A DNA stretch of 64,000 bases, taken from positions 1 through 64,000 of the forward strand of contig DASQEH010000054.1 of assembly GCA_035633755.1 (NCBI GenBank), given 5' to 3'. Under the pieces are notes generated by a model, which did not search any database, had not been told where the DNA came from, and worked only from the letters and a program-made list of their open reading frames with translations. Each line of letters starts with the position of its first letter. Within the stretch, counting starts at the first letter, position 1. This document shows positions 51,262 to 59,750 of the stretch, piece by piece. The translations under genes were made by a program, and so were the position numbers. The DNA comes from DASQEH01 sp035633755 (GTDB taxonomy: Bacteria > Actinomycetota > Actinomycetes > Propionibacteriales > Nocardioidaceae).

Positions 51262-51633
51262 ATGTCAGCAGCGTTCTCGCCGCCCGGTTGGCCCGAACGC
51301 GTGCGGCCACCGGGTGCTCCCTGGTGGGAGGACACCGCGGTCGGTTGGCTGCTCGACCAGTGCCCGCCGGACTACCGGATGTACGCCGGGCTCAAGCGAC
51401 ACCCGGTGGTGCTCGCCCGGTTCACGGCCCTCCACGTCGAGGCCAGCATCCAGGCCGCCCAGCGGGGCATCTCCGAGGCGCGCACCAGTTTGCGCGAGGT
51501 CCTGCCGACGGAGTCTGTCGAAGGCGCGATCGCGATGTGGGAGCGCGAGAGTGCCCGGCTCCTCAAGGTGCGTCGGGCCGTTGGCCTCATCGAGGACGCC
51601 TTCCGTGGCCGTCAGTTCCGGGCTCGCCTCTGA
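51262..51633 (+). CDS. Small protein of unknown function under a LexA box
   Basis: 123 aa. No named domain is recognised. It starts with Pro-rich SPPGWPERVRPPGAPWWEDTAVGWLLDQCPPDYRMY, followed by a mostly helical part (HPVVLARFTALHVEASIQAAQRGISEARTSLREVLP and ESARLLKVRRAVGLIEDAF) and a basic tail ending FRARL. It lacks a signal peptide and membrane segment, so it acts in the cytoplasm. Similar short proteins seem to precede or lie near dxs in other actinobacteria, from memory. The perfect LexA box, correctly placed on its promoter, suggests induction by DNA damage. The Trp- and Pro-rich start could be a partner-binding segment. Function is unknown. Confidence 0.72.
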   Translation: MSAAFSPPGWPERVRPPGAPWWEDTAVGWLLDQCPPDYRMYAGLKRHPVVLARFTALHVEASIQAAQRGISEARTSLREVLPTESVEGAIAMWERESARLLKVRRAVGLIEDAFRGRQFRARL

Positions 51634-51712
51634 GGTCCGCGGGATATCAGGGCGGCGATGTGCAAGGCTGTCTGAACGCCCTGGCCTGCACACACGGGAA
51701 GAAGGTGAGGTG

Positions 51713-53629
51713 ATGAGTCTGCTGGACGACCTCAGTGATCCGAAGGACCTGCGTCGCCTCGACGAGGACTCGCTGGTCACTCTCGCCGCCGAGATCCGGG
51801 CCTTTCTCGTGGCCAAGGTGTCGCGTTCGGGCGGCCACCTCGGTCCCAACCTGGGTGTCGTCGAGCTGACACTGGCCATCCACCGGGTGTTCGACTCCCC
51901 TCGTGACAGCGTGGTGTTCGACACCGGCCACCAGGCCTACGTCCACAAGATCATCACCGGCCGGGCTGCCGGCTTCGACACGTTGCGCCAGCGTGACGGC
52001 ATGTCGGGGTACCCGAGTCGCAGCGAGTCACCTCACGATCTCGTCGAGAACTCCCATGCCTCCACGGCCTTGTCGTATGCCGACGGACTTGCGAAGGCCT
52101 ACACCCTGACCGGCCAGGACCGCCACGTGGTCGCCGTCGTGGGCGACGGCGCGCTCACCGGTGGCATGTCGTGGGAGGCGCTGAACAACATCGCCGCCTG
52201 CCCTACCAGCAAGCTCGTCGTGGTCGTCAACGACAACGGCCGCTCGTACACGCCGACGGTCGGCGGCTTGGCCCACCACCTCGCGACCCTGCGCACGAAC
52301 CCACGCTACGAAGAGGCTCTCGACACCGTGAGGTCTCGGTTGAAGAGCACCAAGGTGGTCGGCCCCCCTGTCTACGACGCCTTGCATGCCATCAAGAAGG
52401 GGCTCAAGGATGCGCTGGCACCGCAGGGTCTCTTCGAAGACCTGGGCCTGAAGTACATCGGTCCTGTCGACGGCCACGACCGTTCGGCGCTCGAGCAGGC
52501 ATTGACGCTCGCCAAGAACTTCGACGGACCGGTGCTCGTCCATGCCCTCACCCACAAGGGCCACGGGTACCCGCCGGCCGAGAACCACGTCGCAGACAAC
52601 TTCCATTCCCCGGGCGCGTTCGACCCCGAGACGGGCGAGCTGCTCGCTGCCGCCACCACGATCTGGACCGACGTGTTCAGCTCGGAGCTCGTTGAGCTGG
52701 GTGCGGAGCGTTCGGACGTCGTCGCGATCACAGCCGCCATGCTCCATCCCACCGGCCTGGATGCGTTCGCGGCGGCATACCCCGACCGCACCTTCGACGT
52801 CGGGATCGCCGAGCAGCACGCGATCACGTCCGCCGTCGGTATGGCGATGGCAGGACTGCATCCGGTGGTTGCTGTGTACGCCACCTTCCTCAACCGCGCC
52901 TTCGACCAGATTCTGATGGATGCCGCGCTGCATCGCCAAGGAATCACGATCGTGCTCGACAGGGCGGGAGTGACCGGCGAGGACGGCGCGTCACACAACG
53001 GCATGTGGGACATGTCGATCCTTCAGGTGGTACCGGGTCTTCGGCTCGCTGCGCCCCGCGACGGCGCTCGCGTCAAGGAGCTGCTGCGTGAGGCGGTTGA
53101 CGTCGACGATGCGCCGACCGTGCTGCGCATACCGAAGGGCGCCGTGTGTCGCGACCTCGAGGCCGTCGCCACCGTTGGTGCTGTCGATGTCATGGTCAAG
53201 GTCGGTGAGCCCGACGTACTGCTGGTCGCTGTGGGCGCCATGGTCGAGACCTGTGTCGAGGTGGCAGTCCGACTCCAGGCCCAGGGGATCGGCGTCACCG
53301 TGGTGGACCCGCGCTGGGTCAAGCCGCTTCCTTCGGAGCTGGTCGACCTGGCCAGCAGCCACCGCCTCGTCGTGAGCGTCGAGGACAACGGCCGCGTAGG
53401 CGGCTGCGGGAGCGTGCTGGCCCAGGCCATCCTCGACGCGCGACTGGACGTGCCCATCCGGATGTTCGGCATACCGCAGCGGTTCCTCGCCCATGGCAAG
53501 CGGGCAGCCCTGCTGGATGAGATCGGCCTGGATCCGCAGAGCCTCGCCCGTGAGATCACCGCACACGTCTCTGCGCTCGACGGCAGCGAGGCGCCGAGCG
53601 CACCCAGTTCGACGGCCGACTCGGCCTGA
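51713..53629 (+). CDS. dxs: 1-deoxy-D-xylulose-5-phosphate synthase
   Basis: 638 aa from ATG 51713, for which GGTGAGG lies 2 bases upstream and the start fits the family; the frame is open to 51314. First enzyme of the methylerythritol phosphate route to isoprenoids, joining pyruvate and glyceraldehyde-3-phosphate with thiamine diphosphate. The ThDP motif GDGALTGGMSWEALNN, FDTGHQAYVHK and the transketolase-type DVGIAEQHAITSAVGMA are complete. It follows the LexA-box gene by 79 bases in the same direction, so some read-through after DNA damage is possible. A Ser/Ala-rich tail and two repeat hairpins follow. Confidence 0.95.
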   Translation: MSLLDDLSDPKDLRRLDEDSLVTLAAEIRAFLVAKVSRSGGHLGPNLGVVELTLAIHRVFDSPRDSVVFDTGHQAYVHKIITGRAAGFDTLRQRDGMSGYPSRSESPHDLVENSHASTALSYADGLAKAYTLTGQDRHVVAVVGDGALTGGMSWEALNNIAACPTSKLVVVVNDNGRSYTPTVGGLAHHLATLRTNPRYEEALDTVRSRLKSTKVVGPPVYDALHAIKKGLKDALAPQGLFEDLGLKYIGPVDGHDRSALEQALTLAKNFDGPVLVHALTHKGHGYPPAENHVADNFHSPGAFDPETGELLAAATTIWTDVFSSELVELGAERSDVVAITAAMLHPTGLDAFAAAYPDRTFDVGIAEQHAITSAVGMAMAGLHPVVAVYATFLNRAFDQILMDAALHRQGITIVLDRAGVTGEDGASHNGMWDMSILQVVPGLRLAAPRDGARVKELLREAVDVDDAPTVLRIPKGAVCRDLEAVATVGAVDVMVKVGEPDVLLVAVGAMVETCVEVAVRLQAQGIGVTVVDPRWVKPLPSELVDLASSHRLVVSVEDNGRVGGCGSVLAQAILDARLDVPIRMFGIPQRFLAHGKRAALLDEIGLDPQSLAREITAHVSALDGSEAPSAPSSTADSA

Positions 53630-53674
53630 GCCGAGGCCTCGACGCAAGCCGGACGTGCCCTCGGCCCGGCGTGC

Positions 53675-53737
53675 GTCGACGGAGTACCGGCGGAGGTCCG
53701 CCGAACCGGTCGACGGAGTACCGGCGGAGGTCCGCCG
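53675..53737 (+). repeat. Two tandem 29-base repeats, each with a perfect hairpin
   Basis: Copies at 53675-53703 and 53709-53737 are identical over 29 bases (34-base period). Each contains CGGCGGAGGTCCGCCG, an inverted repeat with 7-base arms and a GG loop. The pair sits 46 bases after dxs and 53 bases before tesB. It may end dxs transcription or be a mobile intergenic repeat; no T-run follows. Confidence 0.6.
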
Positions 53738-53777
53738 GCGCGTAAGCCGGCTGCAGAGGCGCGAGCCGGTGAGGTGA

Positions 53778-53783
53778 CACAAT
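53778..53783 (+). promoter_or_regulatory. Candidate -10 of tesB (leaderless)
   Basis: CACAAT with 6 bases to GTG 53790 and no Shine-Dalgarno. The same hexamer precedes parC, the ligase gene and sigA. Confidence 0.4.
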
Positions 53784-53789
53784 CGCCGG

Positions 53790-54698
53790 GTGCCGCACAC
53801 CGTCATCGAGCTGCTGGAGCTGCTCGAGCTCGAACGACTCGAGGTCGACCTCTACCGGGGTCGGCAGCCCGACACGCTCATGCAGCGGGTCTTCGGCGGC
53901 CAGGTTGCTGCGCAGGCGCTTCGAGCCGCGTCTCACACGGTCGAGCCGGAGCGGGCTGTGCACTCATTGCACTCGTACTTCCTGCGGCCCGGGGACACCG
54001 CCGTGCCCATCGTTTACGACGTCGAACGCATCCGCGACGGGCACTCGTTCTCGACCCGCAGAGTAGTGGCGCGCCAGCACGGGAAGCCGATCTACTACCT
54101 CACCGCGTCCTTCCACCGCTTCGAGCAGGGATGGACCCACTCAGACGCCATGCCGCATGCGCCGGCTCCGGAGGACTGCCCGACACTCGGCGACGTCGTT
54201 CGTCGGCTGAGTGGGAGCCAGAGTCGTGCCTGGGAGCGCGAGTGGGCGGCGCTCGACGTCCGCTATGCGGGGGACTCACGTCCGGGTGGCGAGCTGGGCG
54301 ACAGCGACGAACCGGCACGTGCCCGCATCTGGGTCAAGGCTTCCGGCCCGGTCCCGAGTGACGCGGTGACGAGCACCTGCGTGCTGGCCTACGCGAGCGA
54401 CCTGACGCTGCTCGGAGTGAGTCTTGTTCCTCATGGGGTGCTCATCTCGTCCCCGGCTGTGCAGCCGGCGTCGATCGACCACAGCATGTGGTTCCACCGC
54501 CCGTTCCGCGCCGACGAGTGGATGCTGTACGACCAGCACTCACCGTCGGCCTCCGGAGCGCGGGGATTCGCCCTGGGCCGGGTGTTCAACCGACAGGGGC
54601 ATCTTGTCGCCTCGGTCGCTCAGGAGGGCCTCATCCGGCCGGTCGGCGCCGTCCGAGACTCTCTGGAGGCCGCTGCCGAGGAGCAGGCGCTCAAGTGA
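53790..54698 (+). CDS. tesB: Acyl-CoA thioesterase II
   Basis: 302 aa, GTG start. Double hotdog fold with the TesB landmarks QRVFGGQVAAQALRAA near residue 32, SLHSYFLRPGD, and in the second half SIDHSMWFHRPFRADEWMLYDQ with the Asp and the following SASGARGF. It hydrolyses medium- and long-chain acyl-CoAs to free acids. Position between dxs and an epimerase gives no operon information. The convergent epimerase gene ends 3 bases after this stop. Confidence 0.9.
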   Translation: MPHTVIELLELLELERLEVDLYRGRQPDTLMQRVFGGQVAAQALRAASHTVEPERAVHSLHSYFLRPGDTAVPIVYDVERIRDGHSFSTRRVVARQHGKPIYYLTASFHRFEQGWTHSDAMPHAPAPEDCPTLGDVVRRLSGSQSRAWEREWAALDVRYAGDSRPGGELGDSDEPARARIWVKASGPVPSDAVTSTCVLAYASDLTLLGVSLVPHGVLISSPAVQPASIDHSMWFHRPFRADEWMLYDQHSPSASGARGFALGRVFNRQGHLVASVAQEGLIRPVGAVRDSLEAAAEEQALK

Positions 54699-54701
54699 GC
54701 G

Positions 54702-55697
54702 TCAGTGCCCTTGAGCGTGCCAGATCGTGAGCAGCGCGGTCTCGCGCGCGTGTGCCAAGCCCCATCCCGGCACGAGAGGCGGTTGTTCGTCCTGGATCCA
54801 CTGCCAGGTGTCGGCGATCGTCTGTGCCAGCGGTCGAGGTGACAGGCCGCTGGCGATCGCTTTGGCGGGATTGGCAGCCAGGGCCCACTCCTGGAGCCCC
54901 TCGTTCCACAGCGGCAACGACTGGTGCGTCTCGCCCTGGTCGAGGAGCCACTGGGGCTCGACCCACGTCAGTGAGGTGTCGTCCGGCCCCACCGCGCGGA
55001 CGGTCGCGTCCAGCAGGTCGCCGAAGCCGAAGGGCGGCGCCGGTGACACGCTGTTGAAGTAGCCGGCCTGCTGCTTCTCGGCCAACGTGACGGTCCAGTC
55101 GGCCTGGTCCCGAGCGTCGATGACCTGGATCGGGCTGTCCGCGGGTCCGGGTGCAAGTACTTCTCCGCCGCGGGCTATGCGGCGTACCCACCAGGTGAAT
55201 CGGCCGGTGTGGTCGTGCGGGCCGATGACGTACGTGGGGCGGATGACGGTCAGACCGGATCGGCCGTAGGCGTCCTGAGCTTCCTGCTCGCACAACACCT
55301 TGAGCCCACCGTAGGTGTCACCGGTGACATCTTCGGTCGTCGGGTCGTCCAGCTGCTGCAGGGGGGAGTCCTCGTCGAGCCCCGGCGAGTCAGGGTCCGT
55401 GAAGACCGACATCGTGGAGACGAACACGTGATGACCACCGCGGTCGCCCAGTGCGTCGGCCAGGGAGTGAACCTGTCGGGGGACGTACGCGCAGACGTCG
55501 ATCGTCGCGTCGAAGGACCGTCCGGCGAGCACGGAGAGGTCGCCGTCGCGATCGGCGCGCAGCTGCTCCACGTCGGCGAACGACGGGTCGTCGGTCATCC
55601 CACGGTGGAGCAGCGTGACGTCGTGCCCGTGGGCGATGGCCGCCTCCGTCATTGCCCGGCCCACGAAGCGGGTACCACCGATGATGAGAATGCGCAT
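54702..55697 (-). CDS. NAD-dependent epimerase/dehydratase family protein
   Basis: 331 aa from ATG 55697; the frame is open to 55766. The extended SDR fold begins with RILIIGGTRFVGRAM (GxxxxG motif residues 7-13), has the TYGGLKVLCEQ active site with Tyr and Lys in YxxxK form, and ends in a substrate-binding region. The substrate is probably a nucleotide sugar or similar; Rossmann-type reductases of this subgroup are often of unknown specificity. TACAGT on the minus strand (55710-55705) with a 7-base gap to the start suggests a leaderless mRNA. The stop is 3 bases from the convergent tesB stop. Confidence 0.85.
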   Translation of the reverse strand: MRILIIGGTRFVGRAMTEAAIAHGHDVTLLHRGMTDDPSFADVEQLRADRDGDLSVLAGRSFDATIDVCAYVPRQVHSLADALGDRGGHHVFVSTMSVFTDPDSPGLDEDSPLQQLDDPTTEDVTGDTYGGLKVLCEQEAQDAYGRSGLTVIRPTYVIGPHDHTGRFTWWVRRIARGGEVLAPGPADSPIQVIDARDQADWTVTLAEKQQAGYFNSVSPAPPFGFGDLLDATVRAVGPDDTSLTWVEPQWLLDQGETHQSLPLWNEGLQEWALAANPAKAIASGLSPRPLAQTIADTWQWIQDEQPPLVPGWGLAHARETALLTIWHAQGH

Positions 55698-55770
55698 GGG
55701 CCCGACTGTAGTCAGCGCATGTCGTGGTGGGTATACGGGCTCGGGATCGAGAGCAAGTCCGGTCAAGCCT

Positions 55771-55799
55771 CTGACAGTGAGTAGTTATTTCATTACTCT
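55771..55799 (+). promoter_or_regulatory. Candidate promoter of the M23 peptidase gene (leaderless)
   Basis: CTGACA (55771-55776), a 17-base spacer and TACTCT (55794-55799). ATG 55807 begins 8 bases after the hexamer, and no ribosome site is present. This is the best sigma-70 style match in the window. Confidence 0.6.
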
Positions 55800-55806
55800 G
55801 AGTTAA

Positions 55807-56994
55807 ATGGCCTTCCTCCCTCGCTCTTGGACCTCCCTTCCCTGCGTGCTTCTGCTCTCGCTGGCTATGCCGGCTCCGGCGGCTCAAGCGGCCTACCGGC
55901 CGGATTTCCAGGTGCCCTTCGCGTGCGGGGAATCGTGGCAGGGATCCACGCGCCCGTCGCACAGCCCGAGCTCGCGCTCGATCGACTGGAACCGCGACGC
56001 GTACGACGAGGGCCACCTCGTCGTGGCAAGTGCTCCAGGTGTGGTGGATTCCGTCATCGACCTTGGCGACACGAGCTACGGCTTGTACATCGTCGTGGAC
56101 CACGGCAGCGGCTGGTCCACGGTGCACGCCCATCTGCTGAAGAGCCTCGTCGTCGCCGGACAGCGTGTCGACGCGGGGCAGACGCTGGCACTGCTCGGCA
56201 ATTCGGGAGGCTCCTCGGGCGCCCATCTGCACTACGAGCAGCGGGTCGACCGGGTGGACCAGTGGGCCGTCTTCGACGCCACGCGATTCGCCTACGACTC
56301 GTGGTTGCGGTCGAACAACTGTCCGGACGTTCCCGTGGTGGGGGACTGGACCGGTCGAGGGCGGAGCAGCGTCGGGGTGTTCCATCGCGGCGCCGAAACC
56401 GGGGTCTTCCGCCAGCGGCACCCGTTGGGGGCAGTGACCCGCGTGCGCCTCGGGCTGCCCACCGATTCGCCGGTGGTGGGCGACTGGGACGGCAACGGCC
56501 GCACGGACGTCGGTGTGTGGCGCACGGCGGGCCGGCAGTTCACGCTGGCGACAGCTGGCGGGCCGACCCGGTCCTTCCGCTTCGGCCGCGTCGGTGATGT
56601 GGCCGTCTCGGGTGACTGGGACGGCAACGGGACGACGGAGGTCGGGTTGTTCCGGCCGGCAACCGCCACCTTCCTGCTGCGTTCGGCGGGCGGTGCCGTC
56701 AGGAGGATCGCATTCGGGAGCACGTCCAGCCTGCCCGTCAGTGGCGACTGGAACGGTGACGGTGTCTGGCAGGTCGGGGTGTACGACGCGAGCACGGCGA
56801 CGTTCCGCTTGGCGAAGCAGAGCGGCGGCACCCGGACCCTGGTGTTCGGAGCTCCAGGTGCCCTTCCCGCCGTCGGTTCGTGGGACACCTCGGCGGCCAC
56901 CGAGCTGGGAGTCTGGGATCCTGCAACGGCCGCCTTCGCTCAGCGTCTCGGGCCGGGCTCGATCGGCACCGTCCGGTTCGGTCACATCCGCTGA
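55807..56994 (+). CDS. Secreted M23-type peptidase domain with C-terminal propeller repeats
   Basis: 395 aa. Residues 1-29 are a signal peptide (cleavage near AQAA|YRP). The domain at about 35-160 is of the LytM/M23 kind: SRSIDWNRDAYDEGHLVVASAPGVV, STVHAHL and GAHLHYEQ. The usual HxxxD first motif reads SxxxD, and a histidine occurs 8 residues before the Asp instead, so catalytic zinc binding should be checked. Residues about 170-395 contain five repeats of roughly 45 residues with GDWDGNGRTDVGVW-type cores, like FG-GAP/VCBS blades. It probably acts on peptidoglycan or anchors to the cell surface. The promoter is leaderless. Confidence 0.82.
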   Translation: MAFLPRSWTSLPCVLLLSLAMPAPAAQAAYRPDFQVPFACGESWQGSTRPSHSPSSRSIDWNRDAYDEGHLVVASAPGVVDSVIDLGDTSYGLYIVVDHGSGWSTVHAHLLKSLVVAGQRVDAGQTLALLGNSGGSSGAHLHYEQRVDRVDQWAVFDATRFAYDSWLRSNNCPDVPVVGDWTGRGRSSVGVFHRGAETGVFRQRHPLGAVTRVRLGLPTDSPVVGDWDGNGRTDVGVWRTAGRQFTLATAGGPTRSFRFGRVGDVAVSGDWDGNGTTEVGLFRPATATFLLRSAGGAVRRIAFGSTSSLPVSGDWNGDGVWQVGVYDASTATFRLAKQSGGTRTLVFGAPGALPAVGSWDTSAATELGVWDPATAAFAQRLGPGSIGTVRFGHIR

Positions 56995-57022
56995 CGCTGA
57001 CCGTGACGATGTCGTGGGAGCG

Positions 57023-57180
57023 CTGACTGGTCAGGCGATCCTGGGCCGGTTGATCCTGTCAGCCCACGCACGCCGACGCGGCGTACTGATCGATCAGTCC
57101 ACGCGGACCGATGCGGCCGAACTCATCCGACAGCCCCACGCGGCGGACTGATCGATCAGGCCATGCAAGCCGACGCGGGG
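57023..57180. repeat. Degenerate intergenic repeat array with CTGATCGATCAG palindromes
   Basis: Palindromic cores CTGACTGGTCAG (57023), CTGATCGATCAG (57086) and CTGATCGATCAG (57148) lie 63 and 62 bases apart. The sequence between them repeats a CAGxCCACGC...CCGAYGCGG unit beginning near 57059, 57094, 57130 and 57156, giving a period near 35 bases. The array fills the space between the M23 gene and the end of the maoC gene. It could be an operator cluster, a transcription end or a repeat family; no function is proven. Confidence 0.55.
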
Positions 57181-57190
57181 AACGGAGCGG

Positions 57191-58291
57191 TCAGCCGATC
57201 GCAAGGCTGCCGACCAGGTGCACGTCACGGGGCGGCTCACGAGTGGAGCCTTCGTCATGGTCGTCGGCGTCGTCGCCTTTGGCCCCGCGCCTGAGCGTCG
57301 GGCCCGATGCCTCGACCCGGAACGCGATCGGTCCCAGCGTCGGTCCCAGCGTCGGTGCCGGCGTAGACGGGGCGGTCCCCGCCTCCGGTTCGCCGCGGGG
57401 ATCGCGGCGTGGCCCATCCGCGACGTACGCGGACATGTGCACGGTGGATGGCAGAGGAAGGGGACGCTGGAACGCCACGTCGCAGCGCAGCCGACCCGGT
57501 GGGTGGATCAAGAGGTCCTCGAGCTGGGACAGCACCCGGGCGACCGTCCACATGCCATGGGCGATAGGGGTCCGGAACCCGAATGGCCTGGCGGTTATCG
57601 CCGACAGATGAATGGGGTTGCAGTCGCCCGAGGCGGCCGCGTATCTGCGCCCGAGGTCCGCGGGAAGCTGCCATGGCTGGTGGTCCAGCAAGGTGACCAA
57701 TGGCTGGTCGACGTCCTCGCCGGGGGAGTCGACCCTCGGCGGCTGCACGCCGACCGGTCCGTCGCTGCGCGGCTCGGTCACGGTCCCGATCGGCGCGCTC
57801 GGGCGCGAGCCGAGGTACGTGCTCGTGGCCCGCCAGACATGCTCTGCCTCGACCTGCGCCTCGGTGACGACCGTGGCCTGCAGACCTCGGCGATGGGGGA
57901 CCACGTCGGTGAGCGAGACGGAGAGCTCAAGGGATTCGAACTCGCCCACCTCTCTGTCCTGGACGATGGAGTTGGACACATGCACCGCTCCGACTGCCGG
58001 GAAGGGGAAGTCCTCACTCGTCATGAGGTCGAGGAGCAGCGGGAACGCCAAGACCTGCGGATAGGTGGCCGGGACCGGCCCGTCGGCCGCGAAACCACAC
58101 AACCGCCGGTACCTCGCCAGGTCCCCGGCTTCGATGTCAACGGGACCGGTGGTCCGCACGTCCGTCCGATCAGGTGAACAAGGTTGCCGGGGCGTCCGTG
58201 ACCTCCACCGGGACTGCGGAATGGCCTGCCACACGGCTCGTAAGTACAGGGCTGGCAGGCGCGGTATCGCGCCGCGCGGTTCCTTGGTCAT
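57191..58291 (-). CDS. MaoC-like (3R)-hydroxyacyl-thioester dehydratase, HtdX-like
   Basis: 366 aa from ATG 58291 (TTG 58297 would overlap fabG4). Two hotdog regions, with the second carrying the catalytic RYAAASGDCNPIHLS and the following IAHGMW (Asp and His). It dehydrates 3-hydroxyacyl thioesters in fatty-acid or mycolate-type elongation. The start is 2 bases after the fabG4 stop, so both are on one transcript. This pair plus the divergent thiolase matches Rv0241c-Rv0242c-Rv0243 of mycobacteria. A 12-base tandem duplication near 57330-57353 gives TLGPTLGP in a linker before the C-terminus, which differs from the core fold. Confidence 0.87.
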   Translation of the reverse strand: MTKEPRGAIPRLPALYLRAVWQAIPQSRWRSRTPRQPCSPDRTDVRTTGPVDIEAGDLARYRRLCGFAADGPVPATYPQVLAFPLLLDLMTSEDFPFPAVGAVHVSNSIVQDREVGEFESLELSVSLTDVVPHRRGLQATVVTEAQVEAEHVWRATSTYLGSRPSAPIGTVTEPRSDGPVGVQPPRVDSPGEDVDQPLVTLLDHQPWQLPADLGRRYAAASGDCNPIHLSAITARPFGFRTPIAHGMWTVARVLSQLEDLLIHPPGRLRCDVAFQRPLPLPSTVHMSAYVADGPRRDPRGEPEAGTAPSTPAPTLGPTLGPIAFRVEASGPTLRRGAKGDDADDHDEGSTREPPRDVHLVGSLAIG

Positions 58292-58293
58292 GC

Positions 58294-59631
58294 TCAAGCC
58301 CCCAGCAGGCTCTGGCCACAGACGCGGACGGTATTACCGGTGACGCCGCTCGACCTCGGGTCGGCAAGCCAGGCCACCGTCTCGGCCACGTCCACGGGCT
58401 GGCCGCCTTGCCGCATCGAATTAAGTCGGCGACCGGCCTCTCTCAGCCCCAGCGGCATGGCTGCCGTCATCGCGGTCTCGATGAATCCTGGTGCGACGGC
58501 GTTGACGGTGATCGCACGTTCCCGCAGCTCACCGGACAGCGCGTCGACCAGCCCGATGACGCCTGCCTTGGACGCGGCATAGTTCGTCTGCCCCGGGTTC
58601 CCAGCGATGCCGGCGATCGACGACACGGCGATCACCCGGCCGTTCGGCCGAATGATGTCTGCAGCGAGGAGCTCGTTCGTGATGCGCTCCGGCGCGAGCA
58701 GGTTGACGGCGACCACGTCCTGCCATTGCTGCGCTGTGAGGTTCGCCAGGCGGCGGTCGCGGGTGATGCCTGCGTTGTGGACGAGGATGTCCACCCCACC
58801 GGCGAGATCGCGGAGCGCTCGGCTGAGCCGGTGCGGGGCATCGACGGCGGTGATGTCGAGACTGACGCGGTGACCGCCGAGCTCGGTCGCCAGCTTCTCC
58901 ATCGCCTCTGCTGCCTGGGGGACGTCGACGCCGACGATCGAAGCACCGTCGCGATGCAGGGTGCGGGCAATGGCAGCTCCGATGCCTCGCGAGGCGCCGG
59001 TGACCAGGGCCACCTTGCCGTTCAGCGGGCTGTCCACCACTGCGAGCCCCGCGTCGACCGGGGACACCGGCATGGACACTCGGATCACCTGACCGGACAC
59101 GTACGCCGACTTGGCTGACAGCAGGAACTGCACGGTCGAGGCGATGGCGGACTGGGCTCCTGGGACGACGTACACCAGCTGGACCGTGCTGCCCCTCCCC
59201 ACCTCCTTACCGAGCGAGCGAGTGAAGCCCTCCAGGGCTCGCTGCGCCACCCGGGCCGCTACTGTGCCCGCGGCTTCGGGTGGTGTGCCGAAGACGACAA
59301 TGCGGCCGCAGCGTTGCAGCCGGCGCAGCAGCGGGCGAAAGAAGTGCTGCAGCTCCACAAGGTCGGCTGCCGATGCAAGGGCAGTGGCGTCGTACACGAG
59401 CGAGCCGACGTCGCCCTCGGCCGGTGCGGCGGTGCCAGCATCGGCGCCGAGTGCCGAAGCTGCGATCACCTCATCACGCACGCTCCCTCCACCGCCGACG
59501 ACGACCGGGCCCACCACGAGGGGCCCACCCGGTACGTAGCGATCCAAGGGCTGGGGGTCCGGAAGGCCGAGTCGCCTGACCAGGAAGGCGCCGGCGGAAC
59601 TGCTGGCCAGTGCCTGGTACCGGTCGGTCAC
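58294..59631 (-). CDS. fabG4: FabG4-type 3-oxoacyl-thioester reductase
   Basis: 445 aa from GTG 59631 with AAGGAG at 8 bases; the frame is open to 59814. The N-terminal 190 residues are a flavodoxin-like or degenerate Rossmann domain without a nucleotide site. The C-terminal SDR part holds VALVTGASRGIGAAIA, the NAG motif in VHNAGITRDR, and the YAASK active site with Ser in SSIAGIAGNPGQTNYAASK. High-molecular-weight FabG4 reduces 3-oxoacyl-CoA with NADH. It is upstream of the MaoC gene and divergent from the thiolase, an arrangement shared with mycobacteria. Confidence 0.9.
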   Translation of the reverse strand: MTDRYQALASSSAGAFLVRRLGLPDPQPLDRYVPGGPLVVGPVVVGGGGSVRDEVIAASALGADAGTAAPAEGDVGSLVYDATALASAADLVELQHFFRPLLRRLQRCGRIVVFGTPPEAAGTVAARVAQRALEGFTRSLGKEVGRGSTVQLVYVVPGAQSAIASTVQFLLSAKSAYVSGQVIRVSMPVSPVDAGLAVVDSPLNGKVALVTGASRGIGAAIARTLHRDGASIVGVDVPQAAEAMEKLATELGGHRVSLDITAVDAPHRLSRALRDLAGGVDILVHNAGITRDRRLANLTAQQWQDVVAVNLLAPERITNELLAADIIRPNGRVIAVSSIAGIAGNPGQTNYAASKAGVIGLVDALSGELRERAITVNAVAPGFIETAMTAAMPLGLREAGRRLNSMRQGGQPVDVAETVAWLADPRSSGVTGNTVRVCGQSLLGA

Positions 59632-59750
59632 GGTGGGAGCTCCTTGCTGATGCGATGGCCCGCCTCCGTGGGCCAGCCGTGTCGGCAAAGGTAACTTGGT
59701 CGAACAGCGCGCGTCACGTCCCGTGACGCCTGAGCAGGGCGGAGCAACGC

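Noticed and set aside
53675..53737. CRISPR array
   Set aside because: Only two copies with a 5-base separation; no spacer-length intervals and no cas genes.
57330..57353. 12-base tandem duplication in maoC as a functional repeat
   Set aside because: It keeps frame and falls in a low-complexity linker (TLGPTLGP), so it is most simply slippage.
57940..57960. tRNA T-loop-like GGATTCGAACTC
   Set aside because: It lies inside the conserved maoC coding frame and no acceptor stem or anticodon arm can be formed around it.
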